A stretch of 64,000 nt of DNA from an uncultured Lacinutrix sp. GTDB taxonomy: Bacteria > Bacteroidota > Bacteroidia > Flavobacteriales > Flavobacteriaceae. The stretch covers positions 1-64,000 of the forward strand of contig NZ_CANMSJ010000012.1 of NCBI RefSeq assembly GCF_947500605.1, in the 5' to 3' direction. Positions 9,335 to 17,966 of this stretch are shown piece by piece (position 1 is the first letter of the stretch; every line of letters begins with the position of its first letter). The translations under genes were made by a program, and so were the position numbers. The notes beneath the pieces are model-generated. The model was not told where the DNA came from and did not search any database. It saw only the letters and a list, made by a program, of their open reading frames with translations.

Positions 9335-11671
9335 ATGAAAAAAAGAATCTTAATAGTATTTATTCTACTCGGTGTAGTATCTGTGAATGCACAGAATATT
9401 ACAGTAGACAGTCAAACCTATACACCACAACAATTAATAGAAAACATTCTAGTAGATAGTAATTGTATCTCTAATGTACAAGTAACTAATAGTATTGGAG
9501 GCAACTTTGGATCAGCAGACCAAAGTTATGGTTTCTTTGATGCTACTGGCACAACATTTCCTTTTCAAAGTGGTATTGTATTAAGCACAGGAAGACTAAG
9601 CAATGTTCCTGGTCCTAATAATAACTTAAGTGATGATAATGCTACAAATTGGAGTGGAGATAACGACTTAGAGGTTGCTTTGCAAGAATCTAATACTACT
9701 AACGCTACAATAATAGAATTCGATTTTACCACGTTAGCAAATCAAATTAGCTTTCGTTATATTTTTGCTTCAGAAGAATATCAAGAAGGTGATTCTAACA
9801 CTTGTCAGTTTTCAGATTTATTTGGCTTTTTAATAAGACCAGCATCCGAAACACAATACCAAAACATTGCATTAGTACCTGGTACCCAAACACCAGTAAA
9901 AGTAACAACTGTTCACCCACAAATACCAGGTGGCTGCGATGCAGAAAACGAAACTTATTTCGATACTTTTAACAATACAGTTGCACCAATAAACTTTAAT
10001 GGCCAGACTACTATTTTAACAGCTACTGCCACTACAATACCTAATGTTACTTATCATGTAAAATTAGTAATTGCAGATGAACAAAATTACCGTTTCGATT
10101 CTGCTGTTTTTTTAGAAGCTGGAAGTTTTGAATTAGTTACAGATTTGGGCTCTGATAGATTATTAGCAACCAATAATGCTGTTTGTAATAACGAAACGAT
10201 AACACTAGACGCTACTCAAGCAGGAACTCCTAATTACAAATGGTTTCTAGATACTGTTGAGCAAACTAGTGAAACATCTAGCACATTTAATGTTACTGGG
10301 ACAGGAACTTATAATGTTGAAGTAACCTTCAATAATGGATGTATTTCCTATGGTGAAGTTACCATAGAATATGCTCCAATACCAAACGTTACTAATACAA
10401 CTCTTTTCGAGTGTGATGCTAATCAAGACGGATTAACTACTTATAATTTATCCGATGCCTGGCAAGCTGTAACAAATAACGACTCTGCATTAGCGATTTT
10501 TAATTTCTATAGTTCTTTTACTGATGCAGAAATGGAAATTAATCCAATTTCTAATACTAATAATTTTGACAACACTTCTCCAATGCAAATTGTATATGCT
10601 GGGATAGTTAACCAAACAACCGGCTGTAAAGCTATAGCTGAAGTTACTTTAGACATTTCTACAAATACAATTACACTACAAGATGTAGATGTTTGTGATG
10701 ACGAAATAGTCGATGGTTTTTCTACTTTTAATCTGGATGACATTAGAACAACAATAATCCCTTTAGTTCCTGCAAATGCAACAATAACATTTTATACGAC
10801 TAGCCAAAATGCTTTTGTTGAATCAAATAGTATAACTGGAAATTTTAACAATACAATTCAAGATTCACAAACCATTTTTGTAAAAGTAGTTACAGATACA
10901 AACCAGTGTTATGCCATTTCAGAGTTAACTCTTAATGTATTATTTACACCACAATTATTGGAAGACGAATCGTTTTTATATTGCTTAAATAGTTTTCCAG
11001 ATACTATTACTCTAGCTGGAGGTGTTACAAACGATAATCCTAACAATCATTATTACCAATGGTTTTATAATGGAACAGATACAGGAATCACTACTCCATT
11101 CTTAGAAGCTAACCAAATTGGAACTTACACAGTAATTGTTACAGGTCCTAATGGCTGCTCAAACACTAGAGATTTAACACTTGTACCTTCAAACGAACCA
11201 ACAATAGAAAATTTAGACTTTACCGAATTAACAACAAATAACACGGCAACCATTACAGTTTCTGGAGATGGTGATTATGAATTTTCTATTGATAACGAAT
11301 TTAGTTTTTATCAAGATTCAAATACCTTTTCTAATTTATCACCTGGCTTTCACACCATTTATGTTCGCGACAAAAATGGTTGTGGAGACACTTTTGTTGA
11401 ATTTTCAATTTTAGGTTTTCCTCAATATTTTACACCTAATGGAGATACAGTAAATGAGGTATGGAAACCAATTGGTACTTCTAGAAGTTTTAATGCTAAT
11501 CTAGAACTTCTAATTTTTAATCGTTACGGAAAACTATTAAGCAAAACCAATTCTCTTAAAGGTTGGGATGGTACAATAAATGGTTATAATTTACCTAGTG
11601 AAGATTATTGGTATGTTATTAATCATCCAAATGGAAAACAATATAAAGGGCATTTTGCTTTGGTGAGATAA
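9335..11671 (+). CDS. Type IX-secreted protein with choice-of-anchor L domain, short repeat array
   Basis: A protein of 778 residues from ATG 9335; the in-frame TTG at 9320 lies inside the -7 promoter element and is unlikely to be used. It has a signal peptide (MKKRILIVFILLG...NAQ). A choice-of-anchor L domain follows over about residues 20-255 (GIVLSTG, IFASEEY, LFGFLIRP, VIADEQNYRFDSAVFLEAG). Next come an Ig-like domain with the motif YKWFLD, two acidic Cys repeats (FECDANQDGLTTYNL, VCDDEIVDGFSTFNL), another Ig-like domain and a type B sorting domain (FTPNGDTVNE, IFNRYGKLL, GWDGTINGY). It is a shorter version of the 1599-residue neighbour with the same head and tail, so the two genes are probably duplicates that changed repeat number. 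Confidence 0.9.
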   Translation: MKKRILIVFILLGVVSVNAQNITVDSQTYTPQQLIENILVDSNCISNVQVTNSIGGNFGSADQSYGFFDATGTTFPFQSGIVLSTGRLSNVPGPNNNLSDDNATNWSGDNDLEVALQESNTTNATIIEFDFTTLANQISFRYIFASEEYQEGDSNTCQFSDLFGFLIRPASETQYQNIALVPGTQTPVKVTTVHPQIPGGCDAENETYFDTFNNTVAPINFNGQTTILTATATTIPNVTYHVKLVIADEQNYRFDSAVFLEAGSFELVTDLGSDRLLATNNAVCNNETITLDATQAGTPNYKWFLDTVEQTSETSSTFNVTGTGTYNVEVTFNNGCISYGEVTIEYAPIPNVTNTTLFECDANQDGLTTYNLSDAWQAVTNNDSALAIFNFYSSFTDAEMEINPISNTNNFDNTSPMQIVYAGIVNQTTGCKAIAEVTLDISTNTITLQDVDVCDDEIVDGFSTFNLDDIRTTIIPLVPANATITFYTTSQNAFVESNSITGNFNNTIQDSQTIFVKVVTDTNQCYAISELTLNVLFTPQLLEDESFLYCLNSFPDTITLAGGVTNDNPNNHYYQWFYNGTDTGITTPFLEANQIGTYTVIVTGPNGCSNTRDLTLVPSNEPTIENLDFTELTTNNTATITVSGDGDYEFSIDNEFSFYQDSNTFSNLSPGFHTIYVRDKNGCGDTFVEFSILGFPQYFTPNGDTVNEVWKPIGTSRSFNANLELLIFNRYGKLLSKTNSLKGWDGTINGYNLPSEDYWYVINHPNGKQYKGHFALVR

Positions 11672-11747
11672 ATTGAGTTTTGTATTTTAGTACAAGCTTC
11701 CATTACACAAAAACATTGTGTACTATAAGTAAACAAATTAAAACCGA

Positions 11748-12497
11748 GTGTTTAGACATCAAGGTAAAAGCAGAACTTTAAAACATAACTTAAGAATAGC
11801 TGTTGTTTTATCTTTTGTAGCAGGTATAGTAAATGTAACTGGATTTTTAGCATTCAAGCAATTAACAACAAATGTAACCGGACATTTTGCATTATTTATT
11901 AATGATGTTGCCGATTTTGACTTTTGGAAAGGCACAATCTATTTTCTTTACATTTTCTCGTTTCTTTTTGGTTCATTTTCGTCCAGCTTTTTAATCGAAA
12001 ATTATCGTGAAAGTAAACAACTTAATGTATTCTTATTACCCACAATAATAGAATGCGTAATTTTAATTGCAATAGGTCTTTTAAGTAATTTCATTGAAAT
12101 TAAATTTCCTAACTTAATCATTTGCCTTTTATTGTTTGCAATGGGACTTCAAAACTCATTTGTAACTAAAATCTCTAATGCAATAGTTAGAACAACACAT
12201 CTTACTGGACTTTTTACTGATTTAGGTATAGATATTTCTCAATTATTTTTTCTAAAAAACAATCTAGAAAGAGAAAAAATAAAAGCGAATATAAAATTAA
12301 GAATTTATATTATTTCATTCTTTTTTGCTGGTGGTTTAATCGGTGGGCTTTTTTACTCCAAATTTAATTTTAAATTAAACACTTTAATTCTTGGAGCACT
12401 TATTTTAATTATAAGCTTATTTTATGATGATTTAAGGTACCAATTAATAAAAACGAAAAGGAAATATAATCAAAGAAAAATAAAACAACCTCACTAA
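11748..12497 (+). CDS. DUF1275 (YoaK-like) membrane protein
   Basis: A protein of 249 residues with about six hydrophobic segments. The N-terminal region AGIVNVTGFLAF...NVTGHFALF matches the DUF1275/YoaK pattern, in which an early membrane segment carries a conserved AGxxNxxG and a TGHF-type motif. Translation must begin at the GTG at 11748, because an in-frame TAA stands at 11739-11741 and no ATG lies near the conserved N-terminus. It is an inner-membrane protein whose substrate is not established for the family. The C-terminus is short and Lys/Arg-rich, as expected for a cytoplasmic tail. Confidence 0.75.
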   Translation: MFRHQGKSRTLKHNLRIAVVLSFVAGIVNVTGFLAFKQLTTNVTGHFALFINDVADFDFWKGTIYFLYIFSFLFGSFSSSFLIENYRESKQLNVFLLPTIIECVILIAIGLLSNFIEIKFPNLIICLLLFAMGLQNSFVTKISNAIVRTTHLTGLFTDLGIDISQLFFLKNNLEREKIKANIKLRIYIISFFFAGGLIGGLFYSKFNFKLNTLILGALILIISLFYDDLRYQLIKTKRKYNQRKIKQPH

Positions 12498-12595
12498 AAG
12501 CTTTTTCTGTATTTAGTTATGCTTAAAAACACTAGTTTTATAAACCTTATTTGTTTTTGATATCCTTAACTTTACTTAAATCTAACAATTAAAAA

Positions 12596-12895
12596 ATGAC
12601 TCTAATAGATTTTATTATAGGTGCTTTATTAGCTAACGCAATGCCGCATCTTATTTTCGGACTTACCAAAACTCATTTCTTGGGTTTATTTGGCTTTAGT
12701 CCAAAAGGCAATATTGCTTATGCTATTCTTCAGTTTATTATATGTATGATACTATTCGGTATAAATTATGGTTTTAAAAGTATAATGGAAAATGGATATT
12801 TAGTTGGAGGAATTACTGTGGTTGTACTCTATTTTATTTTCGGAAAAATTTTAGTAACATTTTATGGTAAACAAGAAAACACCACAAAAAACTAA
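12596..12895 (+). CDS. Small three-pass membrane protein, unknown function
   Basis: A protein of 99 residues with three predicted membrane segments (about residues 5-25, 40-58 and 68-90) and a polar C-terminus (GKQENTTKN). The short region with MPHLIFGLTK and FGFSPKGN is well formed, but I do not recognise it as a named family. It stands alone between the DUF1275 gene and uvrB on the same strand, 98 bases after the former. Confidence 0.6.
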   Translation: MTLIDFIIGALLANAMPHLIFGLTKTHFLGLFGFSPKGNIAYAILQFIICMILFGINYGFKSIMENGYLVGGITVVVLYFIFGKILVTFYGKQENTTKN

Positions 12896-12967
12896 AGTAA
12901 AAAGCACTCTAATTCTCCATACAAAAACCTTAACGCTTCATTAAAATAAAGCTACCATTTTATTCCG

Positions 12968-12975
12968 TAATTTTG
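12968..12975 (+). promoter_or_regulatory. -7 promoter element of uvrB, implying a near-leaderless mRNA
   Basis: TAATTTTG matches TANNTTTG exactly and ends only four bases before the uvrB ATG at 12980. With a start point a few bases downstream, the transcript would begin at or next to the start codon. No good TTG box lies 17-19 bases upstream. Confidence 0.45.
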
Positions 12976-12979
12976 CTTT

Positions 12980-14983
12980 ATGCGATTCAAAATACAATCA
13001 GAATTTAGTCCTACAGGAGATCAACCTTCAGCAATAAAAAAATTGGTACATGGTTTAAACTCCAACGAGAGATACCAAACTTTACTTGGTGTTACTGGTT
13101 CTGGTAAAACATTTACAGTTGCCAATGTTATAGAAGAAACGCAAAGACCTACATTGGTTCTTGCACATAATAAAACTTTGGCCGCTCAATTATATAGTGA
13201 GTTTAAGCAGTTTTTCCCGGACAATGCTGTAGAGTATTTTGTGTCTTACTACGATTATTACCAACCAGAGGCTTACATACCTACATCTGGTGTTTACATA
13301 GAAAAAGATTTATCTATTAACGAGGAAATTGAGAAAATGCGTTTAAGCACAACTTCTTCTCTACTCTCTGGCCGCAGAGATGTTATTGTAATTGCATCGG
13401 TATCATGCTTGTATGGTATTGGAAATCCAGTAGAATTTCAAAAAAATGTTATTTCTATAGAGCGCGATCAACAGATTTCGCGAACAAAATTACTACATCA
13501 ACTTGTGCAAAGTTTGTATTCGCGTACCGAAGCAGATTTTAAACACGGTAACTTTAGAATAAAAGGAGATACTGTAGATATATTTCCGAGTTATGCAGAC
13601 AATGCATTCAGGATTCACTTTTTTGGAGATGAAATTGAATTAATAGAACAATTCGATATACAAACTAATGAAGTTATTGAAGAATACGATAGATTAAACA
13701 TCTATCCAGCAAACATGTTTGTTACCTCTCCAGATATTCTACAAGGTGCCATTAAAGGTATACAAGACGACTTAGTGAAGCAATACGATTACTTTAAAGA
13801 AATAGGGAAACATTTAGAAGCCAAAAGACTTAAAGAGCGTACAGAATTTGACCTAGAAATGATTCGAGAATTAGGCTATTGTTCTGGTATAGAAAACTAT
13901 TCGCGTTATCTTGATGGTAGATTGCCTGGTACAAGACCTTTCTGTTTATTAGATTATTTTCCAGACGATTATTTAATGGTAGTAGACGAAAGTCACGTAA
14001 CCATCTCACAAGTACATGCAATGTATGGAGGAGATAGAAGTCGTAAAGAAAATTTAGTAGAATATGGTTTTAGATTACCTGCAGCAATGGACAACAGACC
14101 ACTTAAGTTTGAAGAGTTCGAAGCGTTACAAAATCAAGTTTTATATGTAAGTGCAACTCCTGCAGATTACGAATTACAAAAAACCGACGGTGTTTACGTA
14201 GAACAAGTTATTAGACCTACTGGTTTACTAGATCCAATTATAGAAGTACGCCCAAGTTTAAACCAAATAGATGATTTAATTGAAGAAATACAACAACGCA
14301 TCGAGAAAGACGAACGTACTTTAGTAACAACGCTAACCAAGCGTATGGCTGAAGAATTAACCAAATATTTAAGTCGAATTTCTATTCGCGTAAACTACAT
14401 CCATAGTGATGTAGATACTTTAGAACGTGTGCAAATTATGCAAGATTTACGTAAAGGTATTTACGATGTTTTGGTTGGTGTTAACTTACTTCGTGAAGGT
14501 TTAGATTTACCAGAAGTTTCTTTAGTTGCTATTTTAGATGCAGATAAAGAAGGTTTTTTACGTTCGGCAAGATCATTAACACAAACCGTTGGTAGAGCTG
14601 CAAGAAACTTAAATGGTAAAGCCATTATGTATGCAGATAAGATTACCAAAAGTATGCAGAAAACTATTGATGAAACCGAATATAGACGCGAAAAACAAAT
14701 AGCTTACAATACAGAAAATAACATGGTACCAAAAGCTTTAAATAAAAGTTTAGATAGTGCTTTAGGTAAAAATTCTGTAAGTACCTATAGCTACGAATTG
14801 GAAGCTGCTCGTGCTGCAGAACCAGAAAGTGAATACTTAACTAAAGACGAAATAGAAAAGAAAATACGCGAAAAACGAAAAACAATGGAGCAAGCTGCAA
14901 AGGCTTTAGACTTTATTATTGCTGCACAATTAAGAGATGAAATTAAGAGTTATCAAGGTAAACTTGAAGCACTAAAAGCTTAA
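12980..14983 (+). CDS. uvrB: UvrABC excision nuclease subunit B
   Basis: A protein of 667 residues, the usual UvrB length. It is the helicase-like damage-verification subunit of nucleotide excision repair. It is loaded by UvrA, opens the DNA at the lesion and recruits UvrC for incision. Visible signatures are Walker A GVTGSGKT near residue 38, the beta-hairpin YYDYYQPEAYIP near residue 92 that clamps the strand, the DExH-type box VDESH near residue 338, helicase motif VI QTVGRAARN near residue 535, and a C-terminal UVR motif (about 625-660) that contacts UvrC. The gene stands alone, with its own promoter element close to the start. Confidence 0.98.
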   Translation: MRFKIQSEFSPTGDQPSAIKKLVHGLNSNERYQTLLGVTGSGKTFTVANVIEETQRPTLVLAHNKTLAAQLYSEFKQFFPDNAVEYFVSYYDYYQPEAYIPTSGVYIEKDLSINEEIEKMRLSTTSSLLSGRRDVIVIASVSCLYGIGNPVEFQKNVISIERDQQISRTKLLHQLVQSLYSRTEADFKHGNFRIKGDTVDIFPSYADNAFRIHFFGDEIELIEQFDIQTNEVIEEYDRLNIYPANMFVTSPDILQGAIKGIQDDLVKQYDYFKEIGKHLEAKRLKERTEFDLEMIRELGYCSGIENYSRYLDGRLPGTRPFCLLDYFPDDYLMVVDESHVTISQVHAMYGGDRSRKENLVEYGFRLPAAMDNRPLKFEEFEALQNQVLYVSATPADYELQKTDGVYVEQVIRPTGLLDPIIEVRPSLNQIDDLIEEIQQRIEKDERTLVTTLTKRMAEELTKYLSRISIRVNYIHSDVDTLERVQIMQDLRKGIYDVLVGVNLLREGLDLPEVSLVAILDADKEGFLRSARSLTQTVGRAARNLNGKAIMYADKITKSMQKTIDETEYRREKQIAYNTENNMVPKALNKSLDSALGKNSVSTYSYELEAARAAEPESEYLTKDEIEKKIREKRKTMEQAAKALDFIIAAQLRDEIKSYQGKLEALKA

Positions 14984-15051
14984 TGAATAGTGAAAATTAA
15001 TCAAAACTTAGAATAGAATAAAATAACTATTTACTGCTAACTGTATACTAC

Positions 15052-15453
15052 CTAATTATACTGTACCTTAAAAATATCGATTAGTACTTCTGCAGGAACC
15101 ATCATATTTGGAAAGCCATCCATTAAATATAAAACTCTGCTAATAGACTCATGACTTAAACCCATTCTAAGTCCGTAGTTATGAATTTTACCAATCTCTT
15201 CGTCAGTACGTTCTTCATCAATATGCATTAATAATACCAAGCGATGAAATTGCACAATACGTTCACTATGAGATTTTAAATTCACATAATTTATAGGATG
15301 TTCTATTAAGTAATCAAAATCTGCTCTAGAGACATCTAATTGTTTAGCAATACTTAAAAGAAAGTTGTATTCTATTCTCTTTAAATTTTTATCTGCTTTA
15401 GCAAATGCTATCATTTCAGATAATAAACTTAGTTTTTCTACTCTTTTAGGCAT
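15052..15453 (-). CDS. TerB-like small cytoplasmic protein
   Basis: A protein of 133 residues, all helical in appearance, without a signal peptide. The pattern LSLLSEMIAFAKADKNLKRIEYNFLL followed by an acidic second helical half (HIDEERTDEEIGKIHNYGLRMGL) fits the TerB-like fold, which in tellurite-resistance proteins binds metal. Here the acidic residues are only partly conserved, so metal binding is not certain. It is transcribed away from the DUF1456 gene. The 190 bases between them should hold both promoters, though no perfect -7 element was seen. Confidence 0.55.
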   Translation of the reverse strand: MPKRVEKLSLLSEMIAFAKADKNLKRIEYNFLLSIAKQLDVSRADFDYLIEHPINYVNLKSHSERIVQFHRLVLLMHIDEERTDEEIGKIHNYGLRMGLSHESISRVLYLMDGFPNMMVPAEVLIDIFKVQYN

Positions 15454-15643
15454 AATGAGGGATTGACAGATTGTTTTTCTTTTTATAAAATTACGGAATA
15501 ATGATAATTTATAATCGTATAAATTACGTCGCTTATCGAAAAATGAGTAGTTTTACACCGAATTTAATAGCTGTTTATCACTTTTTCGAAATTTATCACT
15601 TCAAAAATAGAACATAAACAACTCAATTACAACACATTAAACT

Positions 15644-15976
15644 ATGACAAATAACGATATCTTTAAGAAACTAAGAGTAGCACATAAGCTACGTGATGAT
15701 GATATTATTAAAATATTAATGCTTGTAGATTTAAGAGTTACTAAAAGTGAATTAAGTGCTTTTTTTAGAAAAGAAGATCATCCTAATTATGTAGAATGTG
15801 GCGATCAAATTTTAAGAAACTTTTTAAATGGATTAATTATTCATCTTCGTGGACCAATGCCTAAAAAAGGAGAAGAGCCAAAAAAAGAAGCTTCAAGAAA
15901 AGTAAAGCCAAATCCATACGGTAACAATAAAAAGAACATTAATAAACCTAGAAATACAAAAAAGAGCAACGATTAA
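15644..15976 (+). CDS. DUF1456 (YehS-like) protein with one domain and a basic tail
   Basis: A protein of 110 residues. Residues 3-72 match one DUF1456 unit (NNDIFKKLRVAHKLRDDDI, LRVTKSELSAFFRKEDHPNY, LRNFLNGLI). YehS proteins normally contain two such units over about 150 residues. Here the second is replaced by a Lys/Asn/Pro-rich tail (about residues 76-110) that is probably disordered and could bind nucleic acid. The family's biochemical role is unknown. The terminator stem overlaps the last codons. Confidence 0.75.
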   Translation: MTNNDIFKKLRVAHKLRDDDIIKILMLVDLRVTKSELSAFFRKEDHPNYVECGDQILRNFLNGLIIHLRGPMPKKGEEPKKEASRKVKPNPYGNNKKNINKPRNTKKSND

Positions 15977-15991
15977 GTTGCTCTTTTTTTT
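15962..15991. terminator. Bidirectional terminator between DUF1456 and a small secreted-protein gene
   Basis: The stem AAGAGCAAC (15962-15970) pairs with GTTGCTCTT (15977-15985), with a six-base loop containing the stop codon of the DUF1456 gene. A T run follows on the plus strand and an A/T run flanks the other side, so it may serve both convergent genes. Confidence 0.8.
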
Positions 15992-16008
15992 GCTTAAAAT
16001 AAATAGTA

Positions 16009-16344
16009 CTAAACAATAGTAATCCTTACTGGAATTTTATAAGTTTTTGTTGTAGTCACTAGTCCTTCTTTTAATTTAGAATAGTTTAGTCTGGTTTTAA
16101 TATAACTTTCAAGCTGTTCACTTTCTGTATCTACACTTATTACAACTATCTCATTCTTTTTATTAAGCATAAAAGTTACATTTGCTTTTAAATCTTCGGC
16201 AATTCTAAATTCAGGATTTTTTAATAATGCTGTAATTTCATTTGCTAATACATTTGGCTCTAAACCATCTGGGTTTGTTGTTGCGCTTAAAGCACCAGTA
16301 AAAGCAATAGCTAATACTAGTAATACCATTTTAATTGATTTCAT
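16009..16344 (-). CDS. Small exported protein, unknown function
   Basis: A protein of 111 residues with a clear signal peptide (MKSIKMVLLVLAIAFTGALSA). The mature part has a beta-alpha-beta look (VTFMLNKKNEIVVISVDTE, then LESYIKTRLNYSKLKEG, then YKIPVRITIV). This order recalls the C-terminal domain of TonB-type proteins, but the key motifs are too weak to assign it. It is probably periplasmic. The gene is convergent with the DUF1456 gene and 195 bases downstream of sucC on the same strand, separated from it by a terminator. Confidence 0.6.
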   Translation of the reverse strand: MKSIKMVLLVLAIAFTGALSATTNPDGLEPNVLANEITALLKNPEFRIAEDLKANVTFMLNKKNEIVVISVDTESEQLESYIKTRLNYSKLKEGLVTTTKTYKIPVRITIV

Positions 16345-16486
16345 AATTTTTGTTTTAATTGTTTTATAGCTTATAGACTCAAGTAATCAAGAAAAGTAAC
16401 ATTGAAAAACTTGGTTTAACTAATGCTTAACACAACTTTTAGCTCCTGTTAAGAAACTAATCTCTAGTCTGTTAAAATATTAAGAC

Positions 16487-16517
16487 AAAAAAAAGAGCAA
16501 CCATATTGGTTGCTCTT
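16487..16517 (-). terminator. sucC terminator
   Basis: AAGAGCAACC (16493-16502) pairs with GGTTGCTCTT (16508-16517). On the minus strand the stem is followed by a run of eight T residues. It lies 23 bases downstream of the sucC stop codon. Confidence 0.85.
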
Positions 16518-16539
16518 AATAAATATATTTAAAAAAGTA

Positions 16540-17730
16540 CTATGCTAATACAGCTTGTACTTTATCTGCTGCTTCTTGAAATTCAGTTGCACTCATTACA
16601 TCTAATCCAGAATCGTCAATTAATTTTTTAGCGATATCTGCATTAGTACCTTGTAAACGTACAATAATTGGCACGCTAATGTTACCCATGTTTTTGTAAG
16701 CATCAATTACACCTTGAGCAACACGATCGCAACGAACGATACCACCAAAAATGTTAATTAAAATAGCTTTAACAGCTGGATCTCTTAAAATAAGTTCGAA
16801 AGCAATTTCTACTCTTGCAGCATCTGCAGTACCACCAACATCTAAAAAGTTAGCTGGCTCACCACCTGCTTGCTTAATTAAATCCATAGTTGCCATTGCT
16901 AAACCAGCACCATTTACCATACAACCAACGTTTCCGTCAAGGTCTACATAGTTAAGCCCTTGTTCTCCTGCTTCAACTTCAATTGCGTTTTCTTCACGTA
17001 AATCGCGCATTGCTGCTAAATCTTTATGTCTGTATAATGCACTAGCATCTAAAGTTACCTTAGCATCTACAGCCATTATTTTATCATCACTTGTTTTTAA
17101 AACAGGATTGATTTCAAATAATGCAGAATCAGATTTTACGTAAGCTGTATATAAAGACGTTACAAATTTTGTCATGTCTTTAAAAGCTGCTCCAGATAAA
17201 CCTAAGTTAAAAGCAATTTTACGTGCTTGAAAAGGTAAAATTCCTGTTGCAGGATCGATTTCTTCATTAAAAATTAAATGTGGAGTTTCTTCTGCAACTG
17301 TTTCAATATCCATTCCACCTTCTGTAGAATACATAATCATGTTACGTCCAGTTCCTCTGTTTAATAAAACAGACATGTAATATTCTTCTGGCTCAGAATC
17401 TCCAGGATAATATACATCTTCACATACTAAAACTTGGTGCACACGCTTTCCTTCAGCAGAAGTTTGAGGTGTTACCAAATCCATTCCTATAATATCTCCA
17501 GCGATAGATTTAACTTCGTCTAAGTTTTTAGCCAACTTAACACCACCACCTTTACCACGACCACCTGCGTGAACCTGTGCTTTAATAACGTGCCAACCTG
17601 TTCCAGTATCTTCCGTTAATTGTTTTGCTGCTGCTACTGCTTCGTCAGCATTTTGGGCAACAATACCACGTTGAATACGTACGCCAAAGCTGCTTAATAA
17701 TTCTTTTCCTTGATATTCGTGTAAATTCAT
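16540..17730 (-). CDS. sucC: Succinyl-CoA synthetase (ADP-forming) beta subunit
   Basis: A protein of 396 residues, close to the family length. With the alpha subunit SucD it interconverts succinyl-CoA and succinate with formation of ATP or GTP in the citric acid cycle. The N-terminal ATP-grasp part starts MNLHEYQGKELL and includes KAQVHAGGRGKGGGVKLA, the nucleotide-binding region. The C-terminal CoA-ligase part contains GCMVNGAGLAMATMD, the succinate-loop GGTAD and LINIFGGIVRCD. sucD is not adjacent; the gene stands alone with its own promoter element and terminator, as is common in this group. Confidence 0.97.
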   Translation of the reverse strand: MNLHEYQGKELLSSFGVRIQRGIVAQNADEAVAAAKQLTEDTGTGWHVIKAQVHAGGRGKGGGVKLAKNLDEVKSIAGDIIGMDLVTPQTSAEGKRVHQVLVCEDVYYPGDSEPEEYYMSVLLNRGTGRNMIMYSTEGGMDIETVAEETPHLIFNEEIDPATGILPFQARKIAFNLGLSGAAFKDMTKFVTSLYTAYVKSDSALFEINPVLKTSDDKIMAVDAKVTLDASALYRHKDLAAMRDLREENAIEVEAGEQGLNYVDLDGNVGCMVNGAGLAMATMDLIKQAGGEPANFLDVGGTADAARVEIAFELILRDPAVKAILINIFGGIVRCDRVAQGVIDAYKNMGNISVPIIVRLQGTNADIAKKLIDDSGLDVMSATEFQEAADKVQAVLA

Positions 17731-17791
17731 CTTTATTAATGGATTTATTTTAATTTCCGCGTATGCGAAAGTCTATAAAATTTTAGAGTTA

Positions 17792-17799
17792 CAAAAGTA
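17792..17799 (-). promoter_or_regulatory. -7 promoter element of sucC
   Basis: On the minus strand this reads TACTTTTG, an exact TANNTTTG match. The leader to the start codon would be about 55 bases and contains a small TTTCGC/GCGGAAA hairpin (17755-17771). Confidence 0.5.
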
Positions 17800-17966
17800 A
17801 ATAATCACAATTACTTACCCTAATATTTAATTATGAAAATACGATATCAAGGAGTATTACTGTTTTAAAATTGTTAAATAATTAACAAACTGTTTAAATA
17901 TGTAATATTTTGACGTAAATATTTATTAATTTGAGCAAACAAATATCTTTGATAAAAAAACAATTC

